A stretch of DNA of 64,000 nucleotides from Flavobacterium hercynium (lineage in GTDB: Bacteria > Bacteroidota > Bacteroidia > Flavobacteriales > Flavobacteriaceae), in contig NZ_MUGW01000029.1 in NCBI RefSeq assembly GCF_002217285.1, positions 62,001 through 126,000 on the forward strand, read 5' to 3'. This document shows positions 9,575 to 18,355 of the stretch, piece after piece. The translations under genes were made by a program, and so were the position numbers. A model generated the notes under the pieces. The model had not been told where the DNA came from, did not search any database, and saw nothing but the letters and a program-made list of their open reading frames with translations. The number at the start of each line of letters is the position of its first letter. Positions within the stretch are counted from its first letter, which is position 1.

Positions 9575-12500
9575 TTATCGCTTCAGAGAAAAATGGTCTC
9601 TGTACTGTTTTTTTACTCCCGGCTCATTCCTGTCTTCATAAATCATTAAAAACCAATAATCAGTAGCAAAAACAGTATTACCATGAGATGTACCATTCCA
9701 GCCATCTGTTGTTTCTGTCAGCTCCGCAATTAACTTTCCGTACCTGTCAAATATCTGTATCTGGGTTTTTCTAAATTTATCCAGGTTTGTAATATGCCAG
9801 GTATCATTAAATCCGTCTCCGTTAGGTGTAAAAAATTTTAGATATTCCGGTTTCACAGACGGACGAGGTTTAATTGTCCCACAACCACTATTCGTAATAA
9901 AAGCCACCTCGGCAATTGGAGATAAAAAAGTACAGCCATCTTTATGCGTAATCATAACAGTATACTCTCCGTCTTTATCAGTAACATAAAAGATTTCATC
10001 AGCTCCTTCTATATCAACATTGTTTCTTTTCCACTGATAAGAAAGGACAGCAGGAATTGAGGCATCAACAGAAGCTTTTAGAACAGTTTCACTTCCGTGA
10101 CACAAAAACAAGTATCCTTCAATTTTTACTTTAGGAGTTATACTGCTGTCGTTAAGAACAAGTTCTTTATTAAGTGGAAATTCGCAATTATTTATAGCGA
10201 TCTTTGTCAATTTATAATTTCCTGCCGGTGCAGGCTCAGGAGATAGTACAAAATGATCTGCTATTGTTGTTACCGGAGGTTGCGCTACTCCATCTATTTC
10301 ATAATGGATCACAAATGTTCCTGTAAGATTCGATAGTATCTTTACTTGTACGCCCTCGTTTATACCTGAACAAAAGTCTCCTCCATATTTTTGCACTTTT
10401 ACATCAAGAACCGGAACAATAACAGCATCAATTTTGATGGTTTCATCTACTGCAAAATTACAGTTCCCAATAGTAATATTTGTCACATGATACTCGCCTG
10501 CGGCACCACCTCCAGGAATTAATATTTCAGTGTTTGTCGCTATCGTCGCTGATGGCTGTGCAACGCCATCAAACTCATAATCGATAATAAATGGGCCTGT
10601 CTTACCAGGAGCTTTTACCTCTATGTGTACACCTGAAGTTATACCTAAACAAATATCTTTTCCAAACTCAGTAAGGTCTGCTGTAATCACGGGAGGTACT
10701 TTTAGGTCAATTATTCCGCTATTGTTAAATAAAGTCTCACAACCATTTACAGTAACTTTCTTTAACTGATAACTTTCTGCAGGTGCAGGTGCAACAATTA
10801 ATACTTCGCGATTACTGTTTATCACAGCGGTATGCAGATTTCCGCTTATTTCATATTCGATAGTATAAGGTGCAGGATCTGAACTAATAACCTCAACCTC
10901 TATGCCCTCGCCTGCTCCTGTGCAAGGATTACCACCATATCTAAGCAGTTGCGCTGTAACTCCGGAACCTATATTTTTTACTTGTACAGGATTACACACT
11001 ACTTCTCCCGCGCTTACACTATCACTTAACGAAATTAATGAATACGTTCCTTGATTTACAGGTGTAATCGTATATGGATTTTGTGATGTAGTGATATCCG
11101 GATAGACAATTTCAGGAGAAACATCAGTACGTTTATATCTAAAAGTGTAAGGAGCCTGTCCCGAAAAATAAACTTTTAGCGACAAATCTTGTCCGCAGTT
11201 AGCATCAAAACCATCCATTCTGGCTGTTGGAGCAAAACAGCCATTTGCACCGGAACCGCCATACACCTCTCCTAATCCCTTTTTTGGATCAAAAGCAGGT
11301 AAATAAACTACTATCGCTTCTACTACTTCAGACATTTGATATCGGAATGAAATAGAGCTTCCTCCATTAATATTATCAAAAGCGGGTTTAATAGCAGCGA
11401 TAAAACTTGCTTCATCTACACCAAATGGAGCATAAAATGGAGTTATTTTTTTTATATAATCTTCGACATCACTCCATGTAATCTGAGCGTCATAGAAACC
11501 TCTAAAGCTATGCGCTCCTCTGTCTGTTACTCCAAAAACGGCAGCATCCTGCCAGTCAATAGCAGCAACATTATTGTCTAATACTTTTGTTAATCTGTTT
11601 ATTTGCTCGGCATAAAGCCTGTTGGTCGCTGTTGGGGTTGACGGCGAAATTTTATCCATTAAATTAGTAGCATTAACAGCATCTGTCCTGTTACTGTCAA
11701 AAATTTCTCCAAAAGAGGTATGATTCATTCCTTGATTGTATGCCATCGCAATGATTTTAACGGCAGCATAGGGATCTTGTGATGTCTTAATAAACTCAAT
11801 AGGATTCCAGCATTTTACATATTGCCAAAAAGCAATATTTCTATAATCATGATAAGCTTTCATAATGGACTGAAATTCAAAACTAGAACCTATAGCTGGA
11901 GTAGCAATAAAATCGTCTTTGACTATCTGAGGAACAAAACAAGGATAATTCATAACTAACTCATTCCAACTACCTCCCATTTCCTGTTGAAAGTAACCAA
12001 CTGCAACAGCACCGGTTTTATCATAGCAAAAGAAAGGATTATTGGTATCATGATGCGGATATCCAGATGTGACCCAGGCAGGTGCAACAAGTTGGCTACC
12101 TTCACATCCTGCATTACTTTCCTGAATTGCTGTAGCAAAATATTCGTTAACACTCAATGCATCGAACCCTATAAGATTCGTAAAAAGAGAGTGAGAAACT
12201 GCCATACCAATAGCCCAGCCTTTTCTATTCTCAGGAATATATACCTCAATAGGAGCCTGCCATGCAAATACAGATCCTTCTCCAATTTTTATTTCATGCC
12301 CTCCTGGTCCAACAGGTTTTATGGTACAAGCATCATTAAAATTTCGTTCACAAGAAAAATTTTCATGTGCAGGAGGTGTATAACATGTAATACCTTTTAT
12401 GATATTCCCATTTAATGTACCTTCATCAGGAGGAAACATTCCCGCTTCATAATCTATTGTAATACTAAATACTGTAGTTCCAATTGGAAGAGCACTTCCC

Positions 12501-12775
12501 CAAGCCGTTTTCTGAAGTTCTACTATTCCATTATCCCCATTTTGTATTACATCTAATCCCGAATACATGATACCATTGGAAACTCCTTTCCAATTAAAAA
12601 CAAAATTATAATTGGGTACCTCAGCAGCAGTATTATTATGAACTTTAAAATCCAAAACAATAGTGTTTCCATACTTTCCAGTCATACAAAACTCATAGGT
12701 AACTTGAGAATGCAATGTGCTTAAAGGGTATAATAAAATGATGAATAAAAGAAGTCGTATTTTAACTAAATCCAT
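9575..12775 (-). CDS. Large T9SS type B secreted protein with lysozyme/transglycosylase-like region and Ig-like repeats
   Basis: 1066 residues. Signal peptide 1-23 (LSTLHSQ), then a beta-rich domain (about 25-135) resembling a carbohydrate-binding module. A region at about 185-360 looks like the lysozyme/SLT superfamily: IQE219SNAGC, then GAVAVGYFQQEMGG (255-268), then AYNQGMN (345-351). These match in order the SLT pattern of catalytic Glu, GAxGLMQ-like loop and AYNAG-like motif. At least three tandem repeats of about 90 residues follow (roughly 610-885, each with a YGG or FGK...C opening, a DYEFDGVAQP-like strand and an NNCEF-like end). After an Ig-like Cys-containing segment comes the type B (CHU_C) sorting domain (FFTPNGDGFNDTWHI, IFDRYGKLI, WNGT). 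Secretion by T9SS is firm; peptidoglycan or glycan cleavage is inference. Confidence 0.88.
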   Translation of the reverse strand: MDLVKIRLLLFIILLYPLSTLHSQVTYEFCMTGKYGNTIVLDFKVHNNTAAEVPNYNFVFNWKGVSNGIMYSGLDVIQNGDNGIVELQKTAWGSALPIGTTVFSITIDYEAGMFPPDEGTLNGNIIKGITCYTPPAHENFSCERNFNDACTIKPVGPGGHEIKIGEGSVFAWQAPIEVYIPENRKGWAIGMAVSHSLFTNLIGFDALSVNEYFATAIQESNAGCEGSQLVAPAWVTSGYPHHDTNNPFFCYDKTGAVAVGYFQQEMGGSWNELVMNYPCFVPQIVKDDFIATPAIGSSFEFQSIMKAYHDYRNIAFWQYVKCWNPIEFIKTSQDPYAAVKIIAMAYNQGMNHTSFGEIFDSNRTDAVNATNLMDKISPSTPTATNRLYAEQINRLTKVLDNNVAAIDWQDAAVFGVTDRGAHSFRGFYDAQITWSDVEDYIKKITPFYAPFGVDEASFIAAIKPAFDNINGGSSISFRYQMSEVVEAIVVYLPAFDPKKGLGEVYGGSGANGCFAPTARMDGFDANCGQDLSLKVYFSGQAPYTFRYKRTDVSPEIVYPDITTSQNPYTITPVNQGTYSLISLSDSVSAGEVVCNPVQVKNIGSGVTAQLLRYGGNPCTGAGEGIEVEVISSDPAPYTIEYEISGNLHTAVINSNREVLIVAPAPAESYQLKKVTVNGCETLFNNSGIIDLKVPPVITADLTEFGKDICLGITSGVHIEVKAPGKTGPFIIDYEFDGVAQPSATIATNTEILIPGGGAAGEYHVTNITIGNCNFAVDETIKIDAVIVPVLDVKVQKYGGDFCSGINEGVQVKILSNLTGTFVIHYEIDGVAQPPVTTIADHFVLSPEPAPAGNYKLTKIAINNCEFPLNKELVLNDSSITPKVKIEGYLFLCHGSETVLKASVDASIPAVLSYQWKRNNVDIEGADEIFYVTDKDGEYTVMITHKDGCTFLSPIAEVAFITNSGCGTIKPRPSVKPEYLKFFTPNGDGFNDTWHITNLDKFRKTQIQIFDRYGKLIAELTETTDGWNGTSHGNTVFATDYWFLMIYEDRNEPGVKKQYRDHFSLKR

Positions 12776-13481
12776 AAATTGCCTTTTTTAATAAGATCTA
12801 ATGATCTCATTAATTATTTAATCTATTAATAATCTGCTATTTGTCTTTCTGTATCGGACTATCATTTTAAAATGAGAGAATGATACAAATACATTATTTT
12901 AAAAATAAACTCTAAAAAAAAGATTTTTGGACAACCTGGAAAACTATTGACCTTTAATAAATTAGGGCTTCTAAAACAACATACAAAAAAAGACCTTTTT
13001 CGAAAAAAAATAAATTTTAATTATGCCAGTTTAGGACTTATTTTTATACGCAATAATACGAGCAAAATCGTGATTGATTTCCTTTTAAAAAAAGAGTACT
13101 AGGGAATAAGAATCTTTTACCTCAAGCATCGTGAAGTCAATAATACCGCTGTTAAATCATTCTCACAGAACTTTAGACAGTAGGTAAAATTATTTAATTA
13201 AAATAATATAAAACTGACAACGATTTACTACTATAACTTCTGGCAAAAAAATAGAAAAAAATACAACTGAAATTTTTAAATGCAATTCATGGAATCACAT
13301 TAGAAAAACTTATAAATGAATCAATAAACATTTACAATACGACCTAACACTATACATAAAAAAACCAGTCAGAAAAACCGACTGGTTAATAGTAAATGTT
13401 TATTATGAAAACTGTAAACCTATTTCAGGATGACTTATTCTTTTAAATTTATTTGTTTTTTCTCGCCATCCTTTTTTTGTT
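12776..13481. other. AT-rich 706-base intergenic region with no supported gene
   Basis: It lies between the start of the type B protein (minus strand, so its promoter is here) and the end of the C-S lyase gene. No ORF of note is present. Visible structures are a small inverted repeat just upstream of the type B gene (agatc/gatct at about 12794-12807) and the nested hairpins at 13324-13403, entered separately. A stretch on the minus strand near 12883-12890 (TGTATTTG) is one base off the Bacteroidota -7 consensus TAnnTTTG; I give it little weight. Confidence 0.6.
13324..13403 (-). terminator. Nested inverted repeats; rho-independent terminator of the egt operon
   Basis: The inner stem is aaccagtc (13363-13370) paired with gactggtt (13380-13387) around a 9-base loop. 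On the minus strand it is followed by a run of six or more T (complement of 13357-13362), the form of an intrinsic terminator about 95 bases downstream of the last operon gene (stop at 13482). An outer perfect 12-base pair, ataaacatttac (13324-13335) and gtaaatgtttat (13392-13403), encloses it, so the whole element can fold as a two-tier hairpin. Confidence 0.75.
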
Positions 13482-14639
13482 TTAAGCCAATCCTTTTAAA
13501 AGTTTTTCAATACCAATTTTTAAAAGAGATCTGGGTGTTGCAATATTAATTCGCAGAAATCCCTCACCCGAAGATCCATACATCGTACCTGAATTAATCC
13601 ATAGCTTTTGTTCTTCAAGAAGTACATAAGATAAGTCATCAGCGGTTTTTCCCAATGCCGTACAATCAAGCCACACCAAATAGGTCGCTTCTAAAGGTGT
13701 AACTTTTATATGAGGCAAATGCAAGGCTATAAATTCTGTCAGAAAAAGATAGTTATCATACAGATATTCCTTTAAAGCATCCAGCCATTCTTCCGATTCA
13801 TTATATGCTGTGATAAGTGCTGTAATACCAAATAAATTCAATAATTCTATTCCCATTAATTGAAAAGAGGACAAAATTGATTTTCTAAATTGCTCATTTT
13901 TTGTAAAAAAATAACCAACTTGTAATCCTGCTAAATTAAAACTCTTTGTTGGTGAACTGAGCGTAACGGAATTACGGCTGTATTTTTCTCCTAATGAAGC
14001 AAAAGGAATATGTAAGTGTCCTTCGAATACCAAATCAGCATGAATCTCATCTGAAATTATCACTACATTATGTTGCAGACAAATGTCGCCAAGCGCTTGC
14101 AATTCTCTTTTAGTCCAAACTCTTCCAACGGGATTATGGGGATTGCTGATGATTAGAAGTTTCGCTTTAGGATCTGTAGCTTTTTGTGCCAGATCTTCAA
14201 AATCTATAATGTATGTACCATTGTTGTAAAGCAGATTATTCTCGATCATTATACGACCACTATTTTCTATACTGCTGTAGAAATGGTTATAAACAGGTGT
14301 TTGTATAATAACTTTGTCACCGTTTTTACTTAGTGCCTGTATAGCCGCTGATAATGCCGGTATAACACCTGAAACGGGTACCAGCCATTCTTTTTCAGGA
14401 GCAAAACCGTATCTTCTTTTCCACCATGCTATTATTGCATCATAAAATGCGTCAGGAATTGCCGTATATCCGAAAATTCCATGAGCAATTCTTTTCTCTA
14501 AAGCAGCTAAAATTTCGGGAGCTGATTTAAAATCCATATCTGCAATCCACATAGGCAGAACTTCTCCAAACGGACCTTCATCCCATTTAATCGAGCCAGT
14601 GTCTTTGCGTGTCACTATTTCATCAAAATTGTATTTCAT
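13482..14639 (-). CDS. MalY/PatB-type PLP-dependent C-S lyase, candidate EgtE-like ergothioneine lyase
   Basis: 385 residues, type I aminotransferase fold of the MalY/PatB group. It shows the opening MWIADMDFKSAPEI, the PLP-binding SNPHNPVGRVW, the aspartate in IISDEIHADL (D197) and the PLP lysine K232 in SSPTKSFNLAGLQVGY. These enzymes cleave C-S bonds of cystathionine-like substrates (family knowledge). Here the gene is the last of a tight operon with egtD and egtB. That pathway ends with PLP-dependent cleavage of a hercynylcysteine sulfoxide C-S bond, so it is a good candidate for this step (inference). Mycobacterial EgtE belongs to a different PLP subgroup, so this would be an alternative enzyme. 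Plain cystathionine beta-lyase activity remains possible. The gap to egtU is 23 bases. Confidence 0.85.
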   Translation of the reverse strand: MKYNFDEIVTRKDTGSIKWDEGPFGEVLPMWIADMDFKSAPEILAALEKRIAHGIFGYTAIPDAFYDAIIAWWKRRYGFAPEKEWLVPVSGVIPALSAAIQALSKNGDKVIIQTPVYNHFYSSIENSGRIMIENNLLYNNGTYIIDFEDLAQKATDPKAKLLIISNPHNPVGRVWTKRELQALGDICLQHNVVIISDEIHADLVFEGHLHIPFASLGEKYSRNSVTLSSPTKSFNLAGLQVGYFFTKNEQFRKSILSSFQLMGIELLNLFGITALITAYNESEEWLDALKEYLYDNYLFLTEFIALHLPHIKVTPLEATYLVWLDCTALGKTADDLSYVLLEEQKLWINSGTMYGSSGEGFLRINIATPRSLLKIGIEKLLKGLA

Positions 14640-14662
14640 AACAGGTGTTTTTGATTTAAAAC

Positions 14663-16231
14663 TTATTTTTCAGCGCAATAGTTGCCAAGCTCTGAAATCG
14701 TGCGGATATGAAGTTCCTGCGCCTGAGATCTCCGCATCATAAGCGCGTAGGCATTATTAAATCCGATAGGTTTGAGCCACTGCAAACTATATTGCTTTTT
14801 GAATTCTCTTTGTACATAAACATACGTTTGTCTGCTGTCTTTCGATACTTTGGCAATTGTCTTCTCTGAAGGTTTCAGTAATACTAACAATCCGGTGCCG
14901 GTGTATTCAGGATAAAAATCAATAGCATCATTCATAAGTGCATCAAAGCATATTTTCGTTCCGCCAAGTCCTGTTTTTGTTTCTACTTTATAATTGGTGT
15001 AACCTTCAATGAGCATTTTGTACATTTCTAACAAAATGTATTGTTCTCCAAAAATTTTTGAACCAATTCTGATTGTTTCGCCAGTACCTAGATTTGCTTT
15101 CTTATATAAATGCTGACTGACCAAAAAATCTTTTGCTACTTTTTCCGGAGTTTGTTTTAAGAGTTCGGTTTTATAATTAAGATTCGTCATAATACTGTCG
15201 TTGATCTTGCCTGCGAGAAGATTTAGAGTTTCTTCGAGTCCTGGAAATTTTTTCAGTGTCCGGGTTTTGATTATTGGAGCGGCATAGTATGGCGGAAATA
15301 TGGTTTTATCATCTTCTAAAACAACCAAATCAAAGGCTTTGATTCTGCCATCGGTAGAATAACCGCTTATAAGATCCAGCTTCGCCTGATAGGCTGCTTC
15401 ATACATAATAGCATCTGAAACCACCAAGGGATTCAATTTCAACCCATATATAGAGCGAAGTCCTAAATCTCCATCCTGACGCCCCATAAACTCAGGTGTA
15501 AATCCTGCTATTATTTTATGTTCGGGTTTAGTCGAAAATAAAAAATAAAGACCTGTTGCAATTAAGATAACACCTAAAATATAAAAAACTCGTCGAAGTG
15601 TTTTTAAAGTAGACTTTTGAAGATAGCCAATAATTAAATCCAGCATAACAGCCAGTAAAGCAGCGGGAATAGCGCCTGCCAGAATCATATTGCTGTTATT
15701 GAGCGAAATACCGCCAAAGATAAATTCTCCAAGTCCTCCCGCGGCCACAAAAGATGCTAAAGTGGCAACGCCAACATTGATTACCGCAGCAGTTCGGATA
15801 CCGGCTATAATGACGGGCATGGCCAAAGGAAATTCAACCTTAAACAAGCGCTGGTTTTTGTTCATTCCCAGTGCCGTTGCAGCTTCTACAACAACGGGAT
15901 CTACTCCTGTAACTCCTGCATAGGTATTTCGAATTATGGGAAGCAGCGCATAAATAAGCAGTGCAATTATGGCAGGCTTTGCACCAATACCAAAAAGCGG
16001 AATCATAAAACCTAAAAGGGCAATACTGGGAACGGTTTGTACTATTCCTGCCATACCTAATACAAGAGTAGACAAGGTACGTCTTCGGGAGATTAAAACA
16101 CCTAACGGAATTCCAACTGCAATTGCCAGAAGCAACGATAAAAAAGTAAGCCCCAAATGTTGTCCGATTTGCAGAAGCAATTTTTCATGCTGGGCTATAA
16201 TAAATTCCCAAAAACTTTGCTGCTCTGTCAT
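14663..16231 (-). CDS. egtU: EgtU-like ABC permease fused to a circularly permuted substrate-binding domain
   Basis: 522 residues. Residues 1-210 are an OpuC/ProW-type permease with five or more helices and the ATPase-contact loop (EAATALGMNKNQRLFKVEFP). Helix 214-233 is followed by a periplasmic binding domain. Normal members run from IGSK...YPEYTGT...NNxYAL...ISEL to GFTxEFxxRxDG...STDGRI...FPPYYAAP. Here the second half comes first (GFTPEFMGRQDG at 243-254, YSTDGRI 291-297, FPPYYAAP 312-319, LNY 351-353). The first half follows (IRIGSKIFGEQ 387-397, YPEYTGTG 440-447, NNAYALM 492-498, ISEL 512-515), then the stop. Permease-binding protein fusion and the GFTxEF...SIYGL signature match ergothioneine importers EgtU as I recall them. 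Sitting between egtB/egtV and a C-S lyase supports ergothioneine. Choline or betaine uptake is the main alternative. It overlaps egtV by four bases. Confidence 0.85.
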   Translation of the reverse strand: MTEQQSFWEFIIAQHEKLLLQIGQHLGLTFLSLLLAIAVGIPLGVLISRRRTLSTLVLGMAGIVQTVPSIALLGFMIPLFGIGAKPAIIALLIYALLPIIRNTYAGVTGVDPVVVEAATALGMNKNQRLFKVEFPLAMPVIIAGIRTAAVINVGVATLASFVAAGGLGEFIFGGISLNNSNMILAGAIPAALLAVMLDLIIGYLQKSTLKTLRRVFYILGVILIATGLYFLFSTKPEHKIIAGFTPEFMGRQDGDLGLRSIYGLKLNPLVVSDAIMYEAAYQAKLDLISGYSTDGRIKAFDLVVLEDDKTIFPPYYAAPIIKTRTLKKFPGLEETLNLLAGKINDSIMTNLNYKTELLKQTPEKVAKDFLVSQHLYKKANLGTGETIRIGSKIFGEQYILLEMYKMLIEGYTNYKVETKTGLGGTKICFDALMNDAIDFYPEYTGTGLLVLLKPSEKTIAKVSKDSRQTYVYVQREFKKQYSLQWLKPIGFNNAYALMMRRSQAQELHIRTISELGNYCAEK

Positions 16232-17142
16232 ACCGTCTGAAGTTTTCTGTATTGATTAAAAGCCTGCAGAAGTGCTTCGTAATCTTCATTAAAAGTATGT
16301 TCGGTACTAAAAAACTGAAGAGCTTCCCAAACATTGGCATTTTGAATTCGTTCCTGAGCTTTTAATTGTTTTTTAAGATAAGGCTGAACCATTTTTACGG
16401 AAGCAATTTTATACTCAAACATCAACCTATTACCGGCAAAAAAATCTTTAACAAAACTATTAGCGGGATGATATAGTATTTCGGCTGGCGAACCTATCTG
16501 AATAAGCTTTCCTTTGTCCATCAAACCAATACGATGACCGAGTTCAAAAGCCTCTGATACATCGTGAGTAACTAAAATGGTAGTTTTGTTTCTGAGTTCA
16601 TCGAGATTCTTAAACTCATCGTGAATAGCGGATTTTGTAATGGTATCTAACGCTCCAAAAGGTTCGTCCATTAACAAAACAGAGGTATCAGCAATTAGAG
16701 CCCTGGCAACACCAATTCGCTGTTGCTGTCCGCCGCTTAACTCATGCGGAAAATAATTCAACAGCTCTTCTGTAAGATGCAGTTTTTCTAAAAGCTGTAA
16801 TGTCCTACTCTCTATTTTCTGCTTTTCCCAGTTTAACAAATTGGGAACTACAGCTATATTTTGTGCTACGTTGTAATGTGGAAAAAGACCCGCCTGTTGC
16901 ATCACAAAACCAATATTTTTACGAAGTGCTTCCGGTTTCTGCTCCCTGATATTTTTACCGTCAATATAAATAGTGCCATTATCGGGTTCTACAAGACGAT
17001 TAATCATTTTCAGTGTAGTTGTTTTTCCACAACCGCTAGTACCTAACAATACCAGAATTTCTCTATCATTGGCCTGAAATGAAACCCTGTCAACCGCTTT
17101 GTTTGAACCATAATTTTTAGAAACTCCTTCTATTGTAATCAT
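16228..17142 (-). CDS. egtV: EgtV-like ABC transporter ATP-binding protein
   Basis: 304 residues. It has Walker A GTSGCGKTT (34-42), a Q-loop (GFVMQQAGLFPHY), signature LSGGQQQRIGVARAL, Walker B VLLMDEPFGALD and the switch histidine in ILVTHDVSEAFELG. The nucleotide-binding core is of the OpuCA/ProV type but lacks the tandem CBS domains of the osmoregulated ProV/OpuCA proteins. In their place is a short tail (about 245-304) of unclear role. The absence of CBS domains argues against osmotic gating and fits the ergothioneine assignment. It powers the fused permease and binding protein encoded by the next gene, with which it overlaps by four bases, and lies 18 bases after egtB. Confidence 0.88.
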   Translation of the reverse strand: MITIEGVSKNYGSNKAVDRVSFQANDREILVLLGTSGCGKTTTLKMINRLVEPDNGTIYIDGKNIREQKPEALRKNIGFVMQQAGLFPHYNVAQNIAVVPNLLNWEKQKIESRTLQLLEKLHLTEELLNYFPHELSGGQQQRIGVARALIADTSVLLMDEPFGALDTITKSAIHDEFKNLDELRNKTTILVTHDVSEAFELGHRIGLMDKGKLIQIGSPAEILYHPANSFVKDFFAGNRLMFEYKIASVKMVQPYLKKQLKAQERIQNANVWEALQFFSTEHTFNEDYEALLQAFNQYRKLQTV

Positions 17143-17160
17143 AAAATAGCCCGATATTAA

Positions 17161-18339
17161 TTATTTTGCCAAACGAATGCCCATAAACTGCCATTGGTGA
17201 CGGGGATGAAAAAAATTGCGATAGGTCGAACGGCTGTGTCCTTCAGGAGTTGCTACAGAAGCTCCGCGCAATACCATCTGGCTAATCATAAATTTACCAT
17301 TGTACTCGCCTATTGCTCCAGGGGCTTTTTGAAATCCCGGATAAGGTAAATAGGCACTGTCTGTCCATTCCCAGCGTTGTCCCCAGTTTAAATCGGGTGA
17401 GGCTACTTCCCATTCTGTCTCAGTTGGCAGACGTAAACCTTTCCACGAAGCAAATGCTGAGGCTTCGTAAAAATTAACATGACAAACAGGTTCGTTAAGA
17501 TCTATTTCTTTTAAACCGGCAAAAGTATAGTTCATCCATTTTTGATCGATGTAATGCCAATAAAGCGGTGACTTTGCAGTGTTTTCTTTTACCCATTCCC
17601 ACCCTTCAGAGTGCCAGTATTTAAAATTCGTATACCCTCCGTCAGTAATAAATTCAAGGTATTGTGCGTTCGTTACCGGATATTTGGCAATTTCGAAGCT
17701 CTCTAAATACACTTTATGACGTCCAAGTTCGTTATCAAAACAAAAATCATCTCCCTGATATCCAATTTCATAAATACCGGATTCTATTTTGATAAATTCA
17801 TTATTTTGACTACTGTTTTGGTTAAAAACAGAATTAATACTATAAGCCGGAAAAAGCGGATTATGTCCTAAAATATATTTGATGTCGCTGTATAATAATT
17901 CCTGATGCTGCTGCTCATGATTTAGTCCCAGTTCCAGCAATGCTGTTAACTCTTCCGAAAGAGCAGTGTTCTGTAGAAAAACTTCCATGTGCTGGTCTAC
18001 ATAAGTACGATAGCGATACACATCTGTAACCGAAGGACGACTTAAGTTCCCCCGATCTGTCCGTACAACACGTGCACCAAGACTTTCATAATAGCTGTTA
18101 AAAACAAAATCGTACTGGTCATTAAAAACTTTGTAATCCCTGTTATACGGTTTTAGGATAAAGGTTTCAAAAAACCAAGTTGTATGTCCCAGATGCCATT
18201 TGGGCGGACTTACATCTACAATGGGCTGTACAACATAATCCTCTATTTCTAGAGGCTTGCAAATAGTTTCAGAATGAGATCTGACCGTTTTATATTTTTT
18301 GATAAAATTCTCCTGATTTACTGCTATTTTTACCTGCAT
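17161..18339 (-). CDS. egtB: Ergothioneine biosynthesis protein EgtB (iron-dependent sulfoxide synthase)
   Basis: 392 residues. The N-terminal DinB-like domain carries WHLGH52TTWFFETF and LGLNH141EQQH145QELL, giving the three-histidine iron site (H52, H141, H145) known from EgtB. The C-terminal formylglycine-enzyme-like domain (about 190-392) has RLPTETEWEVAS, RWEWTDSAYLPYPGF and the end RNFFHPRHQWQFMGIRLAK. EgtB joins hercynine to a thiol with oxygen to give a sulfoxide. No EgtA (glutamate-cysteine ligase) or EgtC (glutamine amidohydrolase) is encoded in the operon, so this enzyme may use cysteine directly, as known for some bacterial and fungal homologues (inference). It is slightly shorter than mycobacterial EgtB. 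It follows egtD by 16 bases. Confidence 0.93.
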   Translation of the reverse strand: MQVKIAVNQENFIKKYKTVRSHSETICKPLEIEDYVVQPIVDVSPPKWHLGHTTWFFETFILKPYNRDYKVFNDQYDFVFNSYYESLGARVVRTDRGNLSRPSVTDVYRYRTYVDQHMEVFLQNTALSEELTALLELGLNHEQQHQELLYSDIKYILGHNPLFPAYSINSVFNQNSSQNNEFIKIESGIYEIGYQGDDFCFDNELGRHKVYLESFEIAKYPVTNAQYLEFITDGGYTNFKYWHSEGWEWVKENTAKSPLYWHYIDQKWMNYTFAGLKEIDLNEPVCHVNFYEASAFASWKGLRLPTETEWEVASPDLNWGQRWEWTDSAYLPYPGFQKAPGAIGEYNGKFMISQMVLRGASVATPEGHSRSTYRNFFHPRHQWQFMGIRLAK

Positions 18340-18355
18340 AATACTATTTTAACTG

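Noticed and set aside
11987..12415. Plus-strand reading frame of 142 residues
   Set aside because: It is antisense to the type B secreted protein, rich in Cys and Arg in an unnatural way and without motifs.
14663..17142. Assignment of the ABC transporter to glycine betaine or choline uptake
   Set aside because: The permease-binding protein fusion, the GFTxEF/SIYGL signature, the missing CBS domains and the egt neighbours favour ergothioneine. The older name is kept only as an alternative.
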